A stretch of DNA of 64,000 nt, from NCBI RefSeq assembly GCF_001423585.1, contig NZ_LMOP01000009.1, forward strand, positions 359,496 through 423,495. The letters run 5' to 3'. Source of the stretch: Xanthomonas sp. Leaf148 (GTDB lineage: Bacteria > Pseudomonadota > Gammaproteobacteria > Xanthomonadales > Xanthomonadaceae). This document shows positions 58,331-64,000 of the stretch, one piece after another; positions within the stretch are counted from its first letter, which is position 1; the number at the start of each line of letters is the position of its first letter. The translations under genes and the position numbers were made by a program. The notes beneath the pieces were generated by a model. The model was not told the origin of the DNA. It saw nothing but the letters and a program-made list of their open reading frames with translations, and searched no databases.

Positions 58331-58435
58331 CCGCCAGGCGGGCGAGGCCAGTGCCCGGTGCGGCATGGACCACTCGTACACACCGCTTATGAGTGCGCCG
58401 TCCGCATCCACCATCACGATTGCTCGCTACGTTTT
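58331..58435 (+). repeat. Dispersed ~100-bp intergenic repeat, copy B
   Basis: Aligns with copy A at 23225 over its full length: CCGCCAGGCGGGCGAGGCC, GGTGCGGCATGGACCACTCG, TGAGTGCGCCGTCCGC and GCTCGCTACGTT. It sits in the 519-bp gap between the EamA gene and glnS, where no gene is supported; a run of seven G near 58087 is the only other mark. Confidence 0.85.
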
Positions 58436-58501
58436 GTTGGCCGCTCCAACCACTCAGCGACGCCTGCGTTGCCGCAAGCATCGCCGAAGTGGTTGTCGCA
58501 C

Positions 58502-60241
58502 TTACTTGGCCCAGGTATCGCGCAAGGTCACGCTGCGGTTGAACACCGGCGTGGCCGCGCTGTGATCGCGGCGGTCGGCAACAAAATAACCGGTGCGTTC
58601 GAACTGGAACGCCTGCTCCGGTGCCGCCTGCGTCGCCGACGGTTCCACATAGCCGCGCACGCTGCGCTTGGACTCGGGGTTGAGATAGTCGCGGTAGGTC
58701 TTGCCTTCGGATTCGTCGTCGGGTTTTTCCACCGAAAACAGACGGTCGTACAGGCGGATTTCCGCTTCTACCGCATGCACCGCACTGACCCAATGGATGG
58801 TGCCCTTGACCTTGCGGTTCGCGCCTTCCATGCCGGGGCGCGATTCCGGATCCAGCCAGCCGCGCAGCTCGACGATCTGCCCGGCGTCGTTCTTGATCAC
58901 CTCATCCACGCGCGCGATGCCGGCGCCACGCAGACGGATTTCGCCGCCCGGCACCAACCGCTTCCAGCCCTTGGGCGGGACTTCGGCAAAATCTTCGCGA
59001 TCGATCCACAGCTCGCGTGCGAACGGCACCTCACGTGTGCCGAAGCTTTCGTCCTTGGGATGATTGGAAAACTGCAGTGTCTCGGTATGGCCGTCGGGCA
59101 GGTTGGTCAGCACCAGCTTGAGCGGGTCGATCACCGCCATGCGGCGCGCTGCGGTGGTATCCAGATCTTCGCGCAGGCAGCCTTCCAGTACCGAGAAGTC
59201 GATCAGCGAGTTCTGCTTGCTGATGCCCACGCGGTCCACAAACAGGCGCATCGCCGCCGGCGTATAGCCGCGACGACGCAGGCCCTGCAGCGTGTACATG
59301 CGTGGGTCGTCCCAGCCATCCACCAACTGTTCTTCCACCAGCGCGGTGAGCTTGCGCTTGCTCATCACCGTGTAGTTGATGTTGAGGCGCGAAAACTCGA
59401 TCTGACGCGGCTTGGCCGCTTCGCGCGGCAGGCCCTTGTCCAGCAGCGGCTGCAGCAGCGCCGGATGCCCGGCCAGGTCCACCTTGTCCACGCACCAGTC
59501 GTACAGCGGGCGGTGGTCTTCGAATTCCAGCGTGCACAGCGAGTGGGTGATGCCTTCCACTGCATCGCCCAGCGAATGCGCAAAGTCGTACATCGGATAG
59601 ATCGGCCAGGCGTTGCCGGTGTTCTGATGCTCCACATGCTTGATGCGGTACAGCGCCGGGTCGCGCAGATTGATATTGCCGCTGGCCATGTCGATCTTGG
59701 CGCGCAGCGTGCGTGCGCCATCGGGGAATTCGCCGGCGCGCATGCGGCCGAACAGGTCCAGGTTTTCTTCGACGCTGCGCTCGCGGTACGGCGAATTGCG
59801 GCCCGGCTCGGTCAAGGTGCCGCGGTATTCGCGCACCTGCTCTGCACTCAGATCGCAAACGAACGCATGGCCGTCGCGGATCAGCTTCTGCGCAGCCAGG
59901 TAATACACATCGAAGTAGTCCGACGCGTGGCGCAGCTGCGCCCATTCGTAGCCCAGCCAGCGCACGTCGTCCTGGATGGCGGCCGCAAACTCGGGGTCTT
60001 CCTTGGCCGGGTTGGTGTCGTCCAGGCGCAGATTGCACAGCCCGCCGAACTCGGCTGCCAGGCCGAAGTCCAGGCAGATCGCCTTGGCGTGGCCGATGTG
60101 CAGGTAGCCATTGGGCTCGGGCGGGAAGCGGGTGCGGATGACCGTGTGCTTGCCGCTGGCCAGGTCCTCGCGAACGATCTGGCGGATGAAGTCTTTCTTC
60201 TCCGCCGGGGCGGTGGCGTCGGTGGCTGGAATCTCGGACAT
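58502..60241 (-). CDS. glnS: Glutaminyl-tRNA synthetase
   Basis: Class I synthetase of 579 residues charging tRNA-Gln. HIGH motif in [18 protein letters not shown] (HIGH at 48-51), the KMSKS-like loop as [11 protein letters not shown], and the anticodon-binding beta-barrels in the C-terminal part ([21 protein letters not shown] and [15 protein letters not shown]). ATG at 60241 ([10 protein letters not shown]) is used; a longer reading to 60286 adds nothing recognisable. Presence of glnS explains direct charging with no need of the GatCAB route for Gln. Confidence 0.97.
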   Translation of the reverse strand: MSEIPATDATAPAEKKDFIRQIVREDLASGKHTVIRTRFPPEPNGYLHIGHAKAICLDFGLAAEFGGLCNLRLDDTNPAKEDPEFAAAIQDDVRWLGYEWAQLRHASDYFDVYYLAAQKLIRDGHAFVCDLSAEQVREYRGTLTEPGRNSPYRERSVEENLDLFGRMRAGEFPDGARTLRAKIDMASGNINLRDPALYRIKHVEHQNTGNAWPIYPMYDFAHSLGDAVEGITHSLCTLEFEDHRPLYDWCVDKVDLAGHPALLQPLLDKGLPREAAKPRQIEFSRLNINYTVMSKRKLTALVEEQLVDGWDDPRMYTLQGLRRRGYTPAAMRLFVDRVGISKQNSLIDFSVLEGCLREDLDTTAARRMAVIDPLKLVLTNLPDGHTETLQFSNHPKDESFGTREVPFARELWIDREDFAEVPPKGWKRLVPGGEIRLRGAGIARVDEVIKNDAGQIVELRGWLDPESRPGMEGANRKVKGTIHWVSAVHAVEAEIRLYDRLFSVEKPDDESEGKTYRDYLNPESKRSVRGYVEPSATQAAPEQAFQFERTGYFVADRRDHSAATPVFNRSVTLRDTWAK

Positions 60242-60549
60242 GCGGGGCATCGGCAATAAGTAAACCGCAAGTTTAGGCGGTGGCACCGGTTAGGGGTAGG
60301 CGGTGGGGCAGTGCGGCGCCTTTTGCGATGTTTTTACCGCCGTCGGCACCGTCAGTGGGCTCCGCGCGCCCGGCCAGCAGCGACATCCCGTGGTCAAGGG
60401 CCAGTCTTAGACCTTATCGAAGGACGCGGTGGCAGGCGGTGACGCCGTCGCGGCCGTGCGTGACGGGCGCTGCAGCACCCGATCGGCCACGGCTGGCGGT
60501 GGCCGGCCTCGACGCGTACGCTGCGCCGACCCTCTGCAGCGAGCTGCGC

Positions 60550-61191
60550 ATGCCCTTGCCCCGTCTGGTGATCGGCGACAAAACCCTGTCTTCCTGGTCG
60601 TTGCGGCCGTGGCTGCTATTGCGGCATTTCCAGGTGCCGTTCGAGGAAGTCTGCCTGCCGCTGGACACGCCGCAGTTCCAGGCGCGCATCGCCGGTTATT
60701 CGCCCACTCGCAGGGTGCCGGTGCTGTGGGACGACACCCTGCATGTCTGGGACTCGCTGGCGATTTGCGAATACATCAACGAGCGCTGGCTCGACGGCCG
60801 CGGCTGGCCGGCGGATCTGGCGGTGCGTGCCCAGGCGCGCGCGGCCGCGGCCGAAATGCATTCGGGCTTTGCCGCGTTGCGCACCCAACTGCCGATGGAT
60901 CTGGCCCGTCCCCTCGGCCCGGCGCAGTGGGATGCAGCGGCCGAGCGCGACATCACCCGCATCCAGGCCCTGTGGGCCAGCCTGCGCGCCGAGCACGGCC
61001 ATGCCGGCAACTTCCTGTGCGGCGAATTCGGCATCGTCGATGCGATGTACGCCCCGGTGGCGCTGCGCTTTGCCAGCTATGGCGTACCGCTGTTCGAGGC
61101 CGCTGGCGATTACCTGGCTGCCCTGGATGCGCTGCCGGCGCTACGCGAATGGCGCAACGGCGCAGAACGCGAACGCGCGGAGCGCGGCTGA
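60550..61191 (+). CDS. Glutathione S-transferase
   Basis: A 213-residue GST. Thioredoxin-like N-terminal domain: LVIGDKTLSSWSLRPWLLLRHFQVPFEEVCLPLD, with the Ser in SSWSLRPW in the catalytic place, then RRVPVLWDD and VWDSLAICEYINERW (cis-Pro and glutathione contacts). The helical C-domain includes GEFGIVDAMYAPVALRFASYGV. It fits the zeta/maleylacetoacetate isomerase-like bacterial group; role in detoxification. ATG at 60550 chosen because upstream to 60280 is Arg/Pro-rich. The 308-bp gap from glnS contains only the two divergent promoters as far as I can see. Confidence 0.87.
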   Translation: MPLPRLVIGDKTLSSWSLRPWLLLRHFQVPFEEVCLPLDTPQFQARIAGYSPTRRVPVLWDDTLHVWDSLAICEYINERWLDGRGWPADLAVRAQARAAAAEMHSGFAALRTQLPMDLARPLGPAQWDAAAERDITRIQALWASLRAEHGHAGNFLCGEFGIVDAMYAPVALRFASYGVPLFEAAGDYLAALDALPALREWRNGAERERAERG

Positions 61192-61421
61192 TGCAGATCG
61201 CCTATCGCGCCAGTCACATCATCGATGCGCATCTGGCCAAGCACGCGCTGGAAGATGCCGGCATCACCGCCTTCGTGTTCGGCGAATCGCTGCTGGGCGG
61301 CGCCGGCGAATTGCCGGCCTTCGGGGTGCTGCAGGTGTGCGTGGCCGACCTGCAGCTGAGTCAGGCGCAGGCGGTGCTGGCCGACATCGGCCTGTGCGGC
61401 GAAGTCACCCGCGCGCTATAG
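61191..61421 (+). CDS. DUF2007-type small protein
   Basis: A 76-residue protein, start overlapping the GST stop by one nucleotide (TGATG). Typical DUF2007 pattern: YRASHIIDAHLAKHALEDAGITAFVFGESLLGGAGELPAFGVLQVCVADLQLSQAQAVL. This small alpha/beta domain is often appended to signalling or metal-binding proteins. Function unknown. Translation is coupled to the GST. Confidence 0.85.
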   Translation: MQIAYRASHIIDAHLAKHALEDAGITAFVFGESLLGGAGELPAFGVLQVCVADLQLSQAQAVLADIGLCGEVTRAL

Positions 61422-61445
61422 CCTTGAAGCAGCGCAGCGCCACCC

Positions 61446-61560
61446 GTAGGAGCGCACCCGGGCGCGATGAGGCGTTTATCGACAAAACTTCATCGCGCCC
61501 GGGTGCGCACCTGTGCGGGCGTTATCGGCAAAGCCCGGTCGCCCCCAGGTGCGCTCCTAC
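61446..61560. repeat. GC-rich palindromic element with an extra arm
   Basis: Same family as the elements at 9331-9865. It starts GTAGGAGCGCACCCGGGCGC (61446), has a first complementary arm CATCGCGCCCGGGTGCGCAC (61491-61510) and a second, GGTCGCCCCCAGGTGCGCTCCTAC, ending at 61560. The left arm could pair with either right arm. It lies in the convergent gap between the DUF2007 gene and the receiver gene, 12 bp before the latter's stop. Confidence 0.85.
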
Positions 61561-61572
61561 GACGCGCACGCA

Positions 61573-62037
61573 TCATTCCGACTGACGCCATCCTGGCGGC
61601 GCGGCCTCTGGCGCGGCCAGCGCGCGCAGGCGTTTGAACAGCACCGTGGTTTCGGCCACGTTCCAGACCCGCAGCGCGACTTCGAAGGTGTCCAGCGGCT
61701 TGGTCAAGAAGTCCTTGGCGCCCAGGCCCAGAGCGCGGTGGCGTGCGCTGCGGCTGGGGTCGGCGGTGAGTACGATCACCGGCAAGAAATGCCCCGGATC
61801 GGACAGCCGTGCCAGCTGTTCCAGCAGCGCATAGCCGTCTAGCTCGGGCATCTTCAGATCCAGCAGGATCAGGTCCGGCGCGAACGCCGACACCAGCCCC
61901 ATGACCCGCAGCGGATCGGTGGTGGCGATGACCTGCTGGAAGCCTTCGCGCTGCAGCAGGTCTTCGAGCAGCCGCACATTGGCCGGCTCGTCGTCGACGA
62001 TGAGGATGCGAGAGCCCAGGATTTCGTCGCGTGTCAT
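61573..62037 (-). CDS. Stand-alone receiver-domain response regulator
   Basis: A 154-residue protein holding a single CheY-like receiver: acidic pocket ILIVDDEPAN (D15, D16), phosphoacceptor D60 in DLILLDLKMPELDGY, Thr in VLTADPS and Lys in DFLTKPLD. The C-terminal 25 residues are an Ala/Pro tail without an output domain. ATG at 62037 overlaps the stop of the hybrid kinase by 4 nt. It can serve as a phosphate sink or as an output toward another protein. Confidence 0.88.
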   Translation of the reverse strand: MTRDEILGSRILIVDDEPANVRLLEDLLQREGFQQVIATTDPLRVMGLVSAFAPDLILLDLKMPELDGYALLEQLARLSDPGHFLPVIVLTADPSRSARHRALGLGAKDFLTKPLDTFEVALRVWNVAETTVLFKRLRALAAPEAAPPGWRQSE

Positions 62038-63944
62038 GCCAGCAGCCTGTCGATCACGGTGAAGAATTCCGCCACGTCGAGCGGTTTGGTCAGATACGCA
62101 CGCACGCCCTGATTGCCGACGCGCGCCAGGGTGGCGGTGGTGGCATCGGCGCTGATCACCACCACCGGCACCTGCGCCGTGGCCGGCTGCGCTTGCAACT
62201 CGCGCAACAGCTCCTCGCCGTTGCCGTCGCTCAGGTGCAGATCCAGCAGGATCAGATCCGGCACGCCCTGCTGCAACAACTCGCGCGCTTGCGCCAGGCT
62301 GGCTGCTTCGAGCAAGTGCCATTGCGGGCGACGCTCGGTGAGTGTGCGGATCAGCGCCTGGTTGGACGGGTTGTCCTCGATGCTCAGCAGCCGGCACACC
62401 GCGCTGCCGCTGGTGCTGGGCGGCAGCAGGATGCGTGCTGGCTCGTTGGGTTGCGGCTCGCCTTGCGGTAGCGAGATCCAGAAGCGTGCGCCATCTCGGC
62501 TGCTGTCCACGCCGATCTGCCCACCCATCGCCTCGATCAGGCGCTTGCTCAGTGCCAGGCCCAGACCAGTCCCTTCCACGGCCGATCGCTCGGCGCCCAG
62601 TCGCTCGAACGGCGTAAACAAGCGCTCGATCTGCGCAGGCGTCAGCCCCGTGCCCTGATCGGCCACGGTGATGCGCAGTTGTTCGCCATCTGCCTGTGCG
62701 GTGACCTGCACCTGACCGCCGGGACGATTGAACTTGACCGCGTTCGACAGCAGATTGAGCAGCACCTGACGCAGCCGCTGCGCGTCGGCGCGGACCGTCC
62801 ACGGCCCTTCGATGGCGGCCGGTTGCAATGCAATGCCGTACTTGTCGGCATCCGGCGCGATCAGGCCCAGCGCTTCGTGCACGGCCGCGCGCACCGAAAT
62901 GGGTTCCGGGCTGAGATCCAGTTGATCGGCTTCGATCCGTGCGATGTCCAGCAGCTCGGTGATCAGCCCCAGCAAGTGCCGGCCGGCGCCCAGAATGTGC
63001 TGCAGATGGCGGCGGTGGCCAGGCTCGGGCAGGTCCATTTCCAGCACCTGCGCATAGCCCAGAATCGCGTTGAGCGGCGTGCGCAGTTCATGGCTGCTGC
63101 GCGAGAGAAATTCGGTTTTCGCGCGGTTGGCGGTTTCTGCATCGCGCCGTGCCAGTTGCGCTTCGGCCGCGCGGGCGGCCAACAGTTCGCTGGCCTGCGC
63201 CAGCCGCTGGCCGACCTGGCCCAACTCATCGCCGGCGCGCGGTTGCGGTGCCAGCGGCAGGCCTTCGCCCAGTCGGTCGGCGTTGGCCGCCAGCGTGCGC
63301 AGCCGCCCGGATAAGGCCGATGCGAACCACGCCACGGCAAACACTGCGCCCAGGCCGCCGAGCATGGCCGCGCTCAGGGTGATGATCAGATTGCGCTGGC
63401 GCAACCCTTGCGCCTTGGCGGTGCGCACTTGCAACTGCGCGGTTTCGTAATTGCGCAACTCGCGCAGTTCGGCACGCAGGATGTCGAGCTTGTACTTGCC
63501 GTCCCAGAGCTGACGGATCTCTTCTTCGCGGCTCAGGTCCGGTGCCAGCAAACGACGCCAGCCCTGCATTTTTTCCGCAAATAGCGGCTTGATACGCGCA
63601 AATCGCTGCGCCTGCACCGGGTCGGTGATGCGTTGGGAGAGCCGTTCGGCCACGCGTTGCAACCGCGGTTCGGCATCGCGGTACGGGGTGAGGAATTCAT
63701 CGCGGCGCACCAGGCGATAGCCGCGCACACCGGCTGCGGTTTCGGCCAGTAGCGCGTGTGCTTCGTACAGGTCGCTCAATACTTCCAGTGTCTGGCGCAC
63801 ATCGTTTTCGGCGGCGATGTTCTGCCGCTCCACGCTATAGATCGCCATCAGCGCCACGGCCAGCAACAGCAACGGCAGTGTCACCACCGCCAGACTTTTA
63901 CGGGTGATTGGCCAATCGTTCCAACGCACTGCCAATGCATTCAT
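62034..63944 (-). CDS. Hybrid histidine kinase with CHASE3-like sensor
   Basis: A 636-residue membrane kinase. Order: helix 1 (17-37), periplasmic CHASE3-like four-helix sensor (about 40-185, ETAAGVRGYRLVRRDEFLTPY is the typical motif), helix 2 (186-208), HAMP-like linker, HisKA with H285 in SSHELRTPLNAI, HATPase_c (NLLSNAVKFN, DQGTGL, GTGLGLALSK), and a C-terminal receiver with D568 in LILLDLHLSDGNGEE. It overlaps the upstream LuxR-type gene by 4 nt and the downstream receiver gene by 4 nt, so the three are translated together. Signal unknown. Confidence 0.92.
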   Translation of the reverse strand: MNALAVRWNDWPITRKSLAVVTLPLLLLAVALMAIYSVERQNIAAENDVRQTLEVLSDLYEAHALLAETAAGVRGYRLVRRDEFLTPYRDAEPRLQRVAERLSQRITDPVQAQRFARIKPLFAEKMQGWRRLLAPDLSREEEIRQLWDGKYKLDILRAELRELRNYETAQLQVRTAKAQGLRQRNLIITLSAAMLGGLGAVFAVAWFASALSGRLRTLAANADRLGEGLPLAPQPRAGDELGQVGQRLAQASELLAARAAEAQLARRDAETANRAKTEFLSRSSHELRTPLNAILGYAQVLEMDLPEPGHRRHLQHILGAGRHLLGLITELLDIARIEADQLDLSPEPISVRAAVHEALGLIAPDADKYGIALQPAAIEGPWTVRADAQRLRQVLLNLLSNAVKFNRPGGQVQVTAQADGEQLRITVADQGTGLTPAQIERLFTPFERLGAERSAVEGTGLGLALSKRLIEAMGGQIGVDSSRDGARFWISLPQGEPQPNEPARILLPPSTSGSAVCRLLSIEDNPSNQALIRTLTERRPQWHLLEAASLAQARELLQQGVPDLILLDLHLSDGNGEELLRELQAQPATAQVPVVVISADATTATLARVGNQGVRAYLTKPLDVAEFFTVIDRLLA

Positions 63945-64000
63945 AGCGCGAGTCCGGCATGGACCGCGTACACCGCGGCCTGGGTGCGATCTTTTACCTC
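63941..64000 (-). CDS. LuxR/NarL-type regulator, C-terminal end only
   Basis: The final 19 codons (EVKDRTQAAVYAVHAGLAL then TGA) of a gene that runs off the window. The sequence matches the end of a LuxR-type HTH domain (typically ...KL-x-VRTRSQAAVYA). The stop overlaps the hybrid kinase start by 4 nt (ATGA). It is likely the DNA-binding response regulator partner of that kinase. Identity rests on a short tail, so moderate confidence. Confidence 0.65.
   Translation of the reverse strand, partial: EVKDRTQAAVYAVHAGLAL

Overview
The window is chromosomal DNA of a high-GC gammaproteobacterium, most probably a Xanthomonas (inferred from protein content and gene order, not from a database match). 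Supporting signs are the lptD-surA-pdxA-rsmA-apaG-apaH cluster, a hemP/TonB-receptor haem locus, a hydroxycinnamate operon (hcaR, hydratase-lyase, aldehyde dehydrogenase, CoA ligase), and scattered GC-rich palindromes and ~100-bp intergenic repeats. No tRNA, rRNA, CRISPR array, transposase, integrase or phage gene was found.

Layout. 1-3.7 kb: 5' part of dusB, a secreted DUF4893-like protein, ribokinase and a CNT nucleoside permease. 3.9-9.3 kb: an aldo/keto reductase, then a Fur-box-preceded haem block (hemP, TonB receptor, an unknown Cys-rich protein, a secreted DUF6607-like protein). 9.3-10.2 kb: a small DUF486-type membrane protein gene whose 3' end is repeated twice more, each copy bounded by a 65-bp palindrome. 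10.4-14.1 kb: tauD-tauABC-like sulfonate import and desulfonation. 14.4-18.2 kb: ybbA/ybbP ABC system divergent from esterase tesA. 18.3-21.8 kb: an OmpR/HisKA two-component pair, an SGNH hydrolase and dgkA. 22.3-27.4 kb: lemA with two TPM-domain genes, a strong terminator, then lgt-thyA-orphan-folA. 27.5-34.7 kb: the lptD-to-apaH cluster, reading leftward. 34.8-36.9 kb: HDAC-like deacylase, PduO-type cobalamin adenosyltransferase and a DUF6580-like membrane protein. 37.1-39.5 kb: two tandem ubiquinone-type FAD hydroxylases.

40-50.3 kb is an aromatic-acid catabolic region: an outer-membrane SphA/MetA-type protein, a GntR regulator divergent from ligB-ligA (extradiol ring cleavage), a LysR regulator, and on the opposite strand an hcaR-ech-vdh-fcs operon that would turn ferulate or coumarate into vanillate or hydroxybenzoate. 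A clear inverted-repeat operator overlaps the hcaR promoter. 50.4-58 kb: an EF-hand protein, an unrecognised 240-aa protein, a SMP-30-like protein, a Tat-exported Gfo/Idh/MocA oxidoreductase, rlmM, a nucleoside deaminase, two small lipoproteins and an EamA transporter. 58.5-64 kb: glnS, a GST, a DUF2007 protein, and a translationally coupled signalling operon (LuxR-type regulator, hybrid kinase, stand-alone receiver) cut by the window end.

Most of the window is ordinary core genome. The unusual parts are the repeat structures (tandem gene-end duplication with palindromes; three copies of a ~100-bp dispersed element), an ABC ATPase gene with no conventional start codon, an RG/GN-rich tail on ApaH, an orphan small membrane gene wedged between thyA and folA, and uncharacterised partners in the haem locus.
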